Positions 48,396 through 58,898 of a stretch of DNA of 64,000 bases are shown piece by piece. The translations under genes were made by a program, and so were the position numbers. The notes under the pieces were generated by a model. It was not told the origin of the DNA. It made no database searches and saw only the letters and a program-made list of their open reading frames with translations. The stretch comes from Archivesica marissinica (Eukaryota; Mollusca; Bivalvia; Venerida; Vesicomyidae), in assembly GCA_014843695.1 (NCBI GenBank), contig CM026391.1, positions 40,899,098 to 40,963,097 of the forward strand. Direction: 5' to 3'. Within the stretch, counting starts at the first letter, position 1, and the number at the start of each line of letters is the position of its first letter.

Positions 48396-50171
48396 GTGTT
48401 GCCCAACCCATTGTGCCTGTGTCTATGTTATGTATGTATGATTATACCGATATTCAAGGGTGGTAATCGTGAAGCCAAAAACTTTCGAGGAATCACACTT
48501 AATAATATAATTTCAAAAATATATTCAAAACTATTGGTCAATAGATTAATAAAATGGACTGATAAACATGACAAACTTATTGATAATCAATTTGGTTTTC
48601 AGAAGAATAAATCCACTAGTGACTGTATTTTTATTTTGCATGCCCTTATATGTAAAACTCTTGCTGCCAAGAAAAAACTCTATGTAGCCTACTTGGACTG
48701 GCAAATGATGTTTGATAGAATTGATAGGGTTTACTTATGGGGGAAACTGCTTAATTCAAATGTTAGCACTAGATTTATAACTGCTCTAAAATCTATGTAT
48801 ACAGTAGTACGATCGTATATTCGCTATAGGTCAAACACGTCTGATTGTATCACATCGAATATTGGCGTAAAGCAAGGAGACCCGTCCAGTAGCATTTTGT
48901 GTTTATTTTTTTTGAATGATATATTAAATAATATTAATGCAGATCTGAATGGAATAATGAACATTGGTGACCTACACATATTCTTACTATTATATGCTGA
49001 CGATGCTGTTGTGTTTGCGCAAGATCCTGAAGCATTACAATCTATGTTGAACGATATTGAGACTTACTGTAATACATGGGGATTACGCCTTAATACTAAT
49101 AAAACAAAAATTATGATTTTTGAAAATGGTCGACATTCTCGACATGATTTTTACATATATAATTCACGTATTGATATTGTAGAATCGTTTAAATATTTAG
49201 GTGTTCATCTATACAAGAACGGTAATTGGAATCGAACACAAACACTTGTAGCTAAGCACGCCTCTTTTTCTTTACATACATTATTTATTGCCTTTAATCA
49301 AGTAGACTTCCCATCATCGAGAAAGTTAAGCTTGTTTGATTCTCTTGTCTCACCAATTTTAAACTATTCAGCAGAATTATGGGGCTACCATGATGCACCC
49401 GATGTTGAATTAATACTTTCAAAATTTTGCAGAAAAATATTATGCGTAAGGCGCTCAACAAATCTAAATGCACTATATGGAGAACTTGGTTGTCTTCCCA
49501 TGTCGATACGCAGACAACTACTAATGGTAAAATATTGGTTAAAATTATTGACTTTACCAGAAGATTCCTTACTTTATAAAACTTACCAACTGTTGAAAAC
49601 TGATGTTGAAAACAAAAATTATCACAACAAAATTAACTGGGCTTATCAGTTAAAAAATATTATCGATACATGCGGACTGTCCTATTTGTGGCAAAACCAG
49701 TCAAGAATGCTTATTAATTACAATACTATAAAATCACGCATATTAGACATATATTATCAACGCTGGTATACTGCTATCAATAACTCTGCACGTCTAGAGA
49801 CAGACAGTTTGTTTAAAAATGAATTTATCTTTGAAACTTACCTTGATTTTATTAAAGAAAACAAATACAGATTTGCCCTTACACGATTTAAAACATCATC
49901 GCATGATTTAGCTATTGAGCGTGGTCGTTACCTACACCTGCCACGAAACGAAAGATTATGTATTTATTGTAATTCGAGAATTTTGGAAAATGAATATCAT
50001 TTCATACTAATCTGCCCACATTATGCAACTTTAAGATTGAAATTTATTAAAAGATATTACCATACCTGGCCGACTATACAGAAATTTATTAATCTCTTGT
50101 CATGCAAATCCCAAAAAATCACTATCGATCTTTCCAAATTTATATATTTTGCAAATAAACAACGAACCTAA
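48396..50171 (+). CDS. LINE reverse transcriptase, uninterrupted but lacking endonuclease
   Basis: A 591-codon frame whose family similarity starts near residue 15. RT motifs in order: NFRGITLNNIISKIYSKLL and NQFGFQKNKSTSDCIF (fingers), VAYLDWQMMFDRID (motif A; catalytic D at about 101), GVKQGDPSSSIL (motif B), LLLYADDAVVFA (motif C; Y200-A-D-D203), then NTNKTKIMIF and SFKYLGVHL (thumb side). The long C-terminal part has SPILNYSAELWG, RLRTRFK-type stretches (YRFALTRFKTSSHDLAIERG) and a Cys/His cluster (CIYCNSRILENEYHFILICP). Catalytic residues are present, so this is a young copy, but lack of an endonuclease and the artificial first codons mean it cannot be a full ORF2. Function would be target-primed reverse transcription of LINE RNA. 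The exact clade is not assigned. Confidence 0.85.
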   Translation: MLPNPLCLCLCYVCMIIPIFKGGNREAKNFRGITLNNIISKIYSKLLVNRLIKWTDKHDKLIDNQFGFQKNKSTSDCIFILHALICKTLAAKKKLYVAYLDWQMMFDRIDRVYLWGKLLNSNVSTRFITALKSMYTVVRSYIRYRSNTSDCITSNIGVKQGDPSSSILCLFFLNDILNNINADLNGIMNIGDLHIFLLLYADDAVVFAQDPEALQSMLNDIETYCNTWGLRLNTNKTKIMIFENGRHSRHDFYIYNSRIDIVESFKYLGVHLYKNGNWNRTQTLVAKHASFSLHTLFIAFNQVDFPSSRKLSLFDSLVSPILNYSAELWGYHDAPDVELILSKFCRKILCVRRSTNLNALYGELGCLPMSIRRQLLMVKYWLKLLTLPEDSLLYKTYQLLKTDVENKNYHNKINWAYQLKNIIDTCGLSYLWQNQSRMLINYNTIKSRILDIYYQRWYTAINNSARLETDSLFKNEFIFETYLDFIKENKYRFALTRFKTSSHDLAIERGRYLHLPRNERLCIYCNSRILENEYHFILICPHYATLRLKFIKRYYHTWPTIQKFINLLSCKSQKITIDLSKFIYFANKQRT

Positions 50172-50340
50172 CACCTTTTTATATCATATACATGTATTTG
50201 AATACTAATAACCTATAATTATGCTCTTTTGTAAAATTCCATGTCACTGCCTGTTTCTACTGTTTAATTGCTATAAACATGTGTCTGTTTTATGCAATAA
50301 ACTTATTGTATTGTATTGTATTGTATTATTGTATTGTATG
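48440..50340 (+). mobile_element. 5'-truncated non-LTR retrotransposon (LINE)
   Basis: LINE similarity starts abruptly at IIPIFKGG, with no endonuclease domain upstream. It runs through RT and a long C-terminal region, then a short 3'UTR with a GCAATAAAC polyadenylation-type signal, and ends in repeats of TATTG (50303-50339). Microsatellite-like 3' tails and 5' truncation are usual results of target-primed reverse transcription. Confidence 0.85.
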
Positions 50341-50446
50341 TAAATCTCAAATAGCAAATCAAATATGATTAAATTAAACTTATCTTATTGATATTCTTAC
50401 CATTCTTCGAAATTGAAATTAATCAATTGATACATAGAGGATATTT

Positions 50447-50580
50447 TTTGTTTTGAGTGAATATGGAATATATCTCACTGAGAAGTGAGAAAATTTCAAA
50501 TATTTATGCTATGCGCTCGTGAAAATATGAAAATATTCTCACTTCGAGGTGAGATATATTACATATGCACTCAAAACAAA
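50447..50580. mobile_element. Foldback MITE, ~134 bp
   Basis: Left arm TTTGTTTTGAGTGAATATGG … ATATATCTCAC … GAAGTGAGAA pairs with right arm … TTCTCACTTC … GTGAGATATAT … GCACTCAAAACAAA. The arms are about 50 bp with a few mismatches around a short centre. No coding capacity. Confidence 0.82.
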
Positions 50581-50987
50581 CACATTTTCTTTTTATTTTA
50601 TGATAATTGGTGAAAAACAAACACAAAATGAAGAAATTAAAATAGCTGGCCGCCGTGTTTTTGCGCGGATGAATACATTGACGACTATACGTGGTGAGTC
50701 GATACACAAATCTGCCGCCATCTTGAATTTAAAGTTGAATCGAGGAAAAATACATGAACATATTTAATGGATTTATTGTTTCAATTTGCAGTGACAAAAT
50801 TCGAGACATTGTCAGTTGTATTTCGCTTTTGATTTGTTTCATAGCAAAAACAATAATACAGGTAAATAGTGTCATTGAAGCCAGGTAAACGGTGAAAATT
50901 AAATGACACGTGTGACACGGTGCAAGCTTGTGGGGAAAAACAGCAACATCGGATGATGAAATTATTTTCACTTGATTCAGTCCGTGT
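50581..50987. other. Intergenic, nothing recognised
   Basis: Short frames on both strands without motifs. Lies between the foldback element and the last exon-like region of the recombinase pseudogene. Confidence 0.4.
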
Positions 50988-53596
50988 TTATTCACTTGAA
51001 TCTGAAATATGTCTTATTCGTTTCCAGCGTTTAATTTCTGGAGAGGAGGAGCATGATCTTTCCTGTGTGCAGACAGCTGTTTGCGTGTGTGTCATAGATT
51101 TAGAAGATGTATTTTCAAAATGAAAATTGAGAGGACCATTGAATGTGCTACCCATAAACATAGGAAGAGGATTAATGGATAGTCCTTGAGGGAGGGTATG
51201 CGTGGATGGACCATTGAAGGGATTCATGGATGGAACATAAGGCTGATTCATGGATGGATGCATGCATTGAACATGAAATGGAGTCATGGATGTTCCAGTA
51301 TGGAATGGATTCATTGACTGACCACTGATGGAAGGATTCATGGATTGACCACTGATGGAAGGATTCATGGATTGACCACTGATGGAAGGATTCATGGGTT
51401 GACCACTGATGGAAGGATTCATCGATTGACCACTGATGGAAGGATTTATCGATTGACCACTGATGGAAGGATTCATCGATTGACCACTGATGGAAGGATT
51501 CATCGATTGACCACTGATGGAAGGATTCATCGATTGACCATTGAAGGGGTTTTGAGTCCTGTAACACTTGTTGCATTTTGTTAAGGCTGAACTGGGACTG
51601 TATGCAGTTTATTTGTTATTATGTCAGATATAGCTTTGCTTTGTTCAGCGTTTAACTTGCTATAATTGTTCAAAGAATTTATGTTTTTATGGCCGGATAT
51701 CTGAACAATCTGATGAGATGGAACTCCATTGTCGTTCAATTTCTGTATCAAGTGTTTCCTTGCACTGAAAAGAAAGGAGAAAAAGAATTAGCGAAGAGTT
51801 GGCGGATTTTTGTTAATTTGGATGAAAACACAAAGTTAATTCATTCTAAAACCATTATAGTCTTTCAATATTGTGATGGTGCTACAATTTAGTTAGACAA
51901 GATTTTAGCATCATAGAAGATATCAAACAAGGAGTGACACAGCCGAGACAAAAATAGCTTTGAAAACGAGGAATAGCTCCAAGAAATTGAAGCGAGTCCG
52001 AGGGAACCAGCCATGGAAAAAAGAAAACCATATCTAGGTATTTGTCATGCAATATTGTGGTGGTGTACGTTATTTCAATCCACACTTTTGATGATTTAGT
52101 TAGAATGGTTTTTATCATCACGAGAAGTATTTCACTGCATTGGATTTAAATAACAAGCATGGCGATATGATGGATGAGAAAAGATTAAACTTACTTAAAG
52201 AAATAGTTTCAGGTAAGAAATTTAATTTACTTTATTTATGGCTCTTTCAACATACCTGTAAGGGGTAATTCATTTGCTTGCTTCTATTCCAGTATCACTT
52301 GTCATCTCCTTCATTATAGTATATAATTTGTTAATTCCCATGGGTGTTCTTTTATACCAGGCCTGTCCAGGCTTGGGATTATCATGGGCGACTGATAAGA
52401 AGAATGGGCTGTCTGGCTCCATCATTTCTGCAGGACGCTTTTTTGCATATAAATTAAAAAGATGGACTGGGTCTTTTTCTGATGTCTCTTGTACAGCATA
52501 TGCCCTTCGTTTTGTTGCTCTGAAAAAGGAAATGTAAAGGTTGAATTTTAAATTTTATTATTGACATATTATTGTCTCAATTTATGATGCAATGTTGAAT
52601 GAAAATTAATAAATGTATGTTGTATTTTGTACATGTCCTTTATAATGTCCTTTTTACAAAAGTGATTATATTTTCAATGGTTTTAAATTTTTACAGTTAT
52701 TTTACCGGTAGGACAAATTTATGTTAGATTATTTTAAGCATTTTCAAAAATAGTTTTTTGTTTAATATATACCTATGATCTCGTACATTGGCACCAGTCC
52801 TCGTCTTGGTCTGTCGTTCAGTGTCGTACACCAAGTATACTCCTCTGATATCTTCTGTAGCATATATATCTCCCCATCTTAAGCTGTGTACCTACCTCTT
52901 GGCCAGTTCGCATCCCAAAGTTGGTTGTGCAAAGCAACCACAATGAGTGAATATGTGATTTTGGGGCTTGATCCCCTAATGTACCACATTTATACATTTT
53001 TTCAATGTGTTCCTCTTCTAGATGGTCTGCAGCTTTTGGTTTGTTTCCTTTGCCTAAGCCTTTTAGCTGTTTCTGCTTCATTTTAAGCACGGCCTTAGTT
53101 TTAGTAAAGTCCATGTCTCTAATTGTGACTCGATCCCTTAGCTTTAATGTGCCTGTCAACGGATGACACAACACTTTGTAAGGTTGATGGTTCAAACTCC
53201 CCACCATCCTTTTTCTTCACGGATAGAAGAAATTCAGAAAGGTATTTATTTAATTGAGCTGGGGGGATAAATTCTATAAACCTGAATTCCTTGTTTGGTG
53301 GCTAGGTATGACTGAATTAGGTCAATATCTCACTTAGTTTTCCTTTTTGTATTTTTATTTTCTTGATTTTCAAGAAAATCAATAACATCTGAAGATGAAA
53401 TGTTACACAATCTTCCTTTAACCTTTTGCTCCTGGTTGGCCGCTTCCTTAACAGGGATAATGTCAAAATTGGCTACACTTGCATGATAAGTTGCAGCTTC
53501 GTCCTTACTGTCATTGGGTTCGCCTGAGTCTGATTCAATAAAATCCACAGTGAATAGAGAATTTAAAGTCTCTTCATCTAAGCATTCCAGGTACAT
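50988..53596 (-). pseudogene. Crypton-like tyrosine recombinase gene (KIAA1958/DUF3504-type), spliced but decayed
   Basis: Minus strand. The 5' exon (53596-52773) starts MYLECLDEETLNSLF and has VIDFLENQENKNTKRKTK, then a TGA and several frame changes. It includes LNKYLSEFLLSVKKKDGG, GKGNKPKAADHLEEEHIEKM, a FGMRTGQE segment with the first catalytic Arg, and, after a shift, YDTERQTKTRTG. A GT donor at 52772 and a CTTTTTCAG acceptor at 52520 join exons in matching phase. The second exon (52519-52256) has DPVHLFNLYAKKRPAEM and PDSPFFLSVAHDNPKPGQ. After another intron, exon three (51764-51581) has RKHLIQKLNDNGVPSHQIVQ and SGHKNINSLNNYSKLN, carrying the catalytic His and Tyr region. This is the Crypton-derived YR family also seen in KIAA1958 and ZMYM proteins. 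A Ser/Pro-rich tail, a minisatellite and a basic end (EIKRWKRIRHISDSSE) follow in another frame to 50988. Confidence 0.78.
51300..51560 (-). repeat. 27-bp minisatellite at the recombinase 3' end
   Basis: About nine copies of a 27-bp unit containing GACCACTGATGGAAGGATTC. Because 27 is a multiple of three, the minus strand encodes nine-residue repeats MNPSISGQS. Flanking diverged units (MNPFHTGTS, MNPFNGPS) show it grew from an existing Met-Asn-Pro-rich tail. Confidence 0.92.
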
Positions 53597-54640
53597 ATCC
53601 TCAATATTGTTAGATTCCCAGTTTTTATTTATTTAAATTTTGTTAGAACTATTAATTGTTTATATATTATTATTCAATAGCAGACGGTTGATTTGTTGTT
53701 TGTTGTTGTCTAAGCATTTAAAGGGAGAGTAATAGTGCAAGAATAGTGTATTGGGAAGGGAGATAATAAAAAAAGTAGTCCAGCAGTGAGATATAATCTA
53801 TATCTACACGATAGAACATTGTATTTCGTCAATTAGCATAAAATAAAAGATCGTAACACTGTCATACCGTAGTCACAATGCTTAACTTAATTGTAGGATC
53901 TCAATAAGCTATTTAGTTCGATTCTAATCCATTTTCATTCATCTAAACTTTATGTAAAATGTATTGTATATGTTGTAGCATTGCTTGAGGTATACTTAAA
54001 CTATTCAGTCAGTCATACACAATCAGTAGAGCGGGTATTTTATTTATTGCACAATTGACACACATTCACAAATACATTCTATTTCATAGTGTTCCATTTC
54101 GTGTAACTAGGAACATTTATTCTGTTATGTTATATTTCGGGTTTTACGCCTGCATCAGCACCATTTTGGGCTATATCGCCGGCGGGCAGTTTACCTAACA
54201 ACACCTTTCCTGGGCAGGCTCCAGCGGTTAACCAGTACTTGGGTACACCAACCTCCGTAAGTAACTGCCAACTTTTTCATATAAATGAGACACGGTCTGG
54301 ACATTTATTCTGTAATTCATTATGTAGATTATATGTACAACAATTACAACATATGGACAATTCTATTATAATATAAGCAAACAAGTGATAGTAATAATAA
54401 TCTAACATTTTATATATTTATACTATGACATAGTAGTATAAACGTCGTCGTAGATCGACACACATACTTCCCCTCAAACATTGTGTGTTGAGATTATTTC
54501 AGTCAGGTTTGCGAAAAACGTTTTCTTCCAGATGTCAATTCATGATTCAATAAACGTATACTATGGCACACGTGGATCTGCTTCATCCTTGTGTTTGACC
54601 CTAGGGTGCAACATACAAGTCATCGTCAACTATATATATA
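53597..54640. other. Intergenic, no gene recognised
   Basis: AT-rich, with one less AT-rich patch near 54165-54275 (GCCGGCGGGCAGTTTACCTA, CTGGGCAGGCTCCAGC, CCTCCGTAAGTAACTGCC). That patch reminds me of a dispersed repeat of mollusc genomes, but this is from memory and unverified. No supported coding region. Confidence 0.4.
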
Positions 54641-54642
54641 TA

Positions 54643-55925
54643 CAGTATAACCCTTCTAAACCGGACCCTTCTAATCCGAAACCCTCTCCAAACCGACCTT
54701 TTTCTCCGGTCCCGAATGTTTCCCTTCTATTTTCATTGTAATATAAACCTCTGTAATCCCGAACCACTCTACTCCGGAAACCGGACACAAGTTCGTAACA
54801 TTTTGTGTGTATTTTCAACACAAAATGACGCCTCTAATCCGGACATGCCAATTATGAAAAGAAGCCAGTTAAACGAATATCCTTGTGTATTGTCAAAAGT
54901 GGCAATATTCATTTGTTTATCAATTAGTGTCTGCCAAGAGCCGGCCCCTGTGTTTTTCACATGTTTGATCTATTGTTTATAAACTGTAGTCTAGAGTTAT
55001 GATAATGTCGATAGGTGTTGATTGGTCTTGATTGAATTGGTGTTCCACTATGGAAACACGACTGGATATTAGCAACAACCAATCAAATAATATGGAAACA
55101 TGATTGGATATTAGCATCAACCAATCAAATAATATGGAAACACGATTGGATATTAGCAACAACCAATCAAATAATATGGAAACACGACTGGATATTAGCA
55201 ACAACCAATCAAATATATGGAAACACGACTGGATATTAGCAACAACCAATCAAATACTATGGAAACACGACTGGATATTAGCAACAACCAATCAAATAAT
55301 ATGGAAACACGACTGGATATTAGCAACAACCAATCAAATACTATGGAAACACGACTGGATATTAGCAACAACCAATCAAATAATAGAGTAATGAGTACAT
55401 TTTAAACTGTTGTTTTCAGTTTCCCCACTAAACCAAATCATTAATTTTTATTAATACTGACTGGCAAAATATGGCAACACCTCCGTCTAAACGTAGCAGG
55501 TTCGATTTGTCCTTACTTGATTAATGAGTATGAGACTTTGCCAAAGCCCACGATAAAGGTGTGTTTAATTAAAATTACTGTAATGATGTTAATTTGTATA
55601 TGTACCGGTACAATGTGCCAAACACTATCATGTCGAAACGAAATTTGAAATTAATTTCTTTTTTATGTATTTTCAGGCACGATATACATGTATTCAGATG
55701 ATATTATTAACAGTGTGGTAATTTTGAAATTAAAGTATTATAATAATTATTCCTAAACTAGACGTGCAGTCCATGATTACATGTTCCAAAAATAAATGTT
55801 TCTTTCATATTTATGTTTTGTTATATTTTTTATGTTAAATATAAAAAACCCTCTAATCCGGAATCCCCTCTAAACCGGACTTTTTGTCCGGTCCGGACGA
55901 AGTCCGGTTTAGTGGGGTTATACTG
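54643..55925. mobile_element. pogo/Tc1-mariner-like TIR element, non-autonomous
   Basis: Left end CAGTATAACCCTTCTAAACC (54643) and right end GGTTTAGTGGGGTTATACTG (to 55925) are inverted, and TA stands on both sides (54641-54642, 55926-55927), as for TA-targeting transposons. Inside each end the motif CTAATCCGGA or CTAAACCGGA recurs several times. The 1283-bp interior lacks a transposase. A possible scrap of a transposase N-terminus (MATPPSKRSRFDLSLL near 55471) is followed by a stop. It contains the 42-bp minisatellite. Confidence 0.8.
55048..55386 (+). repeat. 42-bp minisatellite inside the pogo-like element
   Basis: Eight copies of a ~42-bp unit containing CACGACTGGATATTAGCAAC followed by CAACCAATCAAATAATATGG. 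Being 14 codons long it leaves open frames (repeating METRLDISNNQSNN), which I treat as non-coding. Each unit includes the word CCAAT. Confidence 0.92.
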
Positions 55926-56221
55926 TATAACCTCCTTACCTCCCCTGTGTGTGGATTATCGTACTTTCATTAACGTTAAGGCTGAATATTCGCTCTTGTT
56001 GCGACTAGGAATCCCAAAACAATAACATTTAGTCATTTACATACTCTAGTACGATCTACTATAATGCATACGTATTTTATACTGTATAATTCGCCCGTAC
56101 TATGTATTTAGCACTGTATCACTTCACATTCCTTTACATTATTTACACGACCGTTTCGTTACAGAAAAGGTCAAATGTGCGCGTGTTTAGAGATATCACA
56201 TGAATGACTAGAACCAAAATA

Positions 56222-57026
56222 CAACATCCACACTTGGTCACGTCGTAAATACACATATACAGCACGTCCACACTTGGTCACGTCGTAAATACACATATAC
56301 AGCACGTCCACACTTGGTCACGTCGTAAATACACATATACAGCACATCCACACTTGGTCACGTCGTAAATACACATATACAGCACGTCCACACTTGGTCA
56401 CGTCGTAAATACACATATACAGCACGTCCACACTTGGTCACGTCGTAAATACACATATACAGCACATCCACACTTGGTCACGTCGTAAATACACATATAC
56501 AGCACGTCCACACTTGGTCACGTCGTAAATACACATATACAGCACGTCCACACTTGGTCACGTCGTAAATACACATATACAGCACATCCACACTTGGTCA
56601 CGTCGTAAATACACATATACAGCACATCCACACTTGGTCACGTCGTAAATACACATATACAGCACATCCACACTTGGTCACGTCGTAAATACACATATAC
56701 AGCACATCCACACTTGGTCACGTCGTAAATACACATATACAGCACATCCACACTTGGTCACGTCGTAAATACACATATACAGCACATCCACACTTGGTCA
56801 CGTCGTAAATACACATATACAGCACATCCACACTTGGTCACGTCGTAAATACACATATACAGCACATCCACACTTGGTCACGTCGTAAATACACATATAC
56901 AGCACATCCACACTTGGTCACGTCGTAAATACACATATACAGCACATCCACACTTGGTCACGTCGTAAATACACATATACAGCACATCCACACTTGGTCA
57001 CGTCATAAATACACATATACAGCACA
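56222..57026 (+). repeat. 40-bp minisatellite, about 20 copies
   Basis: Nearly perfect 40-bp units containing CACTTGGTCACGTCGTAAAT and ACACATATACAGCAC. The only common variant is AGCACGTCC versus AGCACATCC. In the first nine units these run G G A, G G A, G G A, then all A, so a 120-bp three-unit repeat precedes a homogenised stretch. Confidence 0.95.
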
Positions 57027-57039
57027 TTAAGAACATTAA

Positions 57040-57313
57040 GTAGAATACTACTGACGAACTGTTGGAATATAATATGCTGCTTGCTATGGAAATGCTGTAT
57101 CTACTGTTCATTCTGTCTCTGGGTGTATCAGAATCCACATAGTATGGACTCTGATAAACCGTTGCTGACGAGTCATCTTTATTAGGTATATTATAAGTAG
57201 GTCTGTCTATATTTCCATTGTCAATAAACTGAGTAGCACTGCCGTGACTTGTGGTTGTAACTTGTGCAATCTCATTTCCAATTACTCCCTTACAAAATCT
57301 CGATTTGTCTTCT
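57040..57313 (-). CDS. Possible terminal exon of a host gene (cytoplasmic-tail-like)
   Basis: On the minus strand a good acceptor (TTCTTACCTTTCAG) ends at 57314, and the downstream frame is open for about 90 codons: EDKSRFCKGVIGNEIAQV, then IDRPTYNIPNKDDSSATVYQ, SPYYVDSDTPRDRMN and a final hydrophobic stretch (VVFYLMFLMCCICVFM) that runs into the edge of the 40-bp array. Tyr-containing motifs (TYNIP, TVYQSP) recall receptor tails. No family recognised. The C-terminal hydrophobic part is derived from sequence abutting the minisatellite, so the true end could be different. Confidence 0.35.
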
Positions 57314-57557
57314 GAAAGGTAAGAATACATGTTTTTAAAAAATTAGTGAAATTACTAGAATGTCCAATTATTATAATATTATATTAAGTTGGATTCTTAC
57401 AATTTAGGTAGGGGTTCGTAGTGCGGCGAAAACTGATTTATGCTTATACCATTTTAATATACAATACATAATGTTTAAGAGTCCGATTACTTGTTAAACG
57501 CAAACAAACAAAGTACAAGAAGTTAGTAATGATGAACAATTCTAGAATAGTTAGGGC

Positions 57558-57768
57558 ATGGAAGCAATATGTATTTCAAAAATAATTTACAAGTCCATAA
57601 TAATGGTACTATATTTGTTCCTATGTATAGGATCATACAACTCTAATCGATCTCACTACACACTATTATTCACATGTGACGTTAATACATATATGTGCAA
57701 ATCAACATGCAAGCCATATTCAATTTTACATTACGATATCTGTAGTCGCAAAGGTTCCTGGGTAAGTA
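57558..57768 (+). CDS. Possible first exon with signal peptide
   Basis: A plus-strand frame contains MVLYLFLCIGSYNSNRSHY (a hydrophobic signal-like start), then a Cys-rich stretch (TCDVNTYMCKSTCKPYSIL, DICSRKGSW). A GTAAGT donor follows directly after GGTTCCTGG. Spaced cysteines would suit a secreted or receptor ectodomain. There is no second exon that I can place in the window. Evidence is limited to composition and one splice site. Confidence 0.3.
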
Positions 57769-57990
57769 ACGTTTCAGTTACTATTCTGTACAGTTTTATT
57801 TGACAAAATAAATAAAATTATTGATCAGTTACAATTTTTGTTCATTTATGCACTAGATTGATATTTCCCATACAAACTAACGTCATCACCCCTTACGCGG
57901 GAGGAAATTTCGAAAGCCAAATGCAGCGGCGTTTGAAGAAAATACTCCTTTAAAATTATTAGAAGTAAGTCGTGTCAGAATCTAAATAAT

Positions 57991-58123
57991 AAGTTTCAAC
58001 CGTGGTATATCGCAGAATAACCCTCGTTTGTCGTTCTTATGCGTACAAAGGCCTTCGTGATATATTTCTACGCATAAGAACTTCAAACTCGGGTTATTCT
58101 GCGATATACCACGGTTGATACTT
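57991..58123. mobile_element. Foldback MITE, ~133 bp
   Basis: Left arm AAGTTTCAACCGTGGTATAT, CGCAGAATAACCC … TTCTTATGCGTA pairs with right arm TACGCATAAGAA … GGGTTATTCTGCG, ATATACCACGGTTGATACTT. The stem is about 50 bp, nearly perfect, around a ~25-bp loop. No coding capacity. Confidence 0.87.
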
Positions 58124-58219
58124 TTTATTTCTTAAGTAATACACTGTCATGTAAATTAACATGAATAGCAGTGTTTTATGTACAGTGTAGTACGGACCAT
58201 CAAAATTGCATGGATAATA

Positions 58220-58507
58220 TCAATTACTGAATTCCTCAACCACCGTAAGCGACTGACTACTTTTATAACTATCATCATTTATCGGTGAAGCGAACTCGTG
58301 ATGATAGTGTTGAACGGCTTTACAGAAAAAGTGAAACGTGCTAAACAACTCGGCCAATTCGCCAATGTGATGCAACACCTGCTGTCTACAACTATATCTC
58401 TGTAACCCCTTGAGATAATCAGAACAGAAGAGAACATGTTCTACTGCAAAGTCGACAATAATCTTGCCTTTGGTAATACATTGTACATACATTTTATTAT
58501 ACATCAT
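58220..58507 (-). CDS. Possible host exon, unknown
   Basis: A minus-strand frame of 95 codons: CITKGKIIVDFAVEHVLFCS, then RQQVLHHIGELAELFSTFHF and HYHHEFASPINDDSYK, ending VVEEFSN. Balanced composition with amphipathic helices gives it a coding look, unlike the repeats around. An acceptor-like TTATTACAG lies just upstream of the first codons. No family recognised; it may be a terminal exon or a fragment. Confidence 0.35.
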   Translation of the reverse strand: MMYNKMYVQCITKGKIIVDFAVEHVLFCSDYLKGLQRYSCRQQVLHHIGELAELFSTFHFFCKAVQHYHHEFASPINDDSYKSSQSLTVVEEFSN

Positions 58508-58721
58508 AGGTGTAGCAAACTGTAATAATCAAAGAGTTGGGTCACTACACTGGGGTGGTCATCTCACTGTTGAAATTATACAATTTTGTTTTGCAATAAT
58601 TCCACCATGGCGACATAATAAGCTTGTACATTGTAATTCATCTCCAACGATCTTCTGTGATTTATATCTAGATGTGATAGTAAATTTGAAACAAGCTGCT
58701 GGTGATATATACATATATATA

Positions 58722-58887
58722 GTCTACATCCGTTATGTCGAATTCCGTCGGACCGAACAAAATACAAAATACGATATAAACATATCCAGTTATATGTAAA
58801 ATGATAATGTATGAAACGGGACTTTGATCCGACTTCGAGATAACCGGATAATTCGACATAGCCGAATTTGACATAACGGATGTAGTA
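58722..58887. mobile_element. Short TIR element, ~165 bp
   Basis: CTACATCCGTTATGTCGAATT at the left is inverted at the right as AATTTGACATAACGGATGTAG. An inner pair (CCGTCGGACC / ATCCGACTTC) is weaker. TATA-rich flanks make the target duplication ambiguous. Confidence 0.72.
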
Positions 58888-58898
58888 TATATATATAT

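Noticed and set aside
55104..55405. Repeat protein METRLDISNNQSNN
   Set aside because: Product of a 42-bp minisatellite inside a transposon; open in more than one frame and without gene signals.
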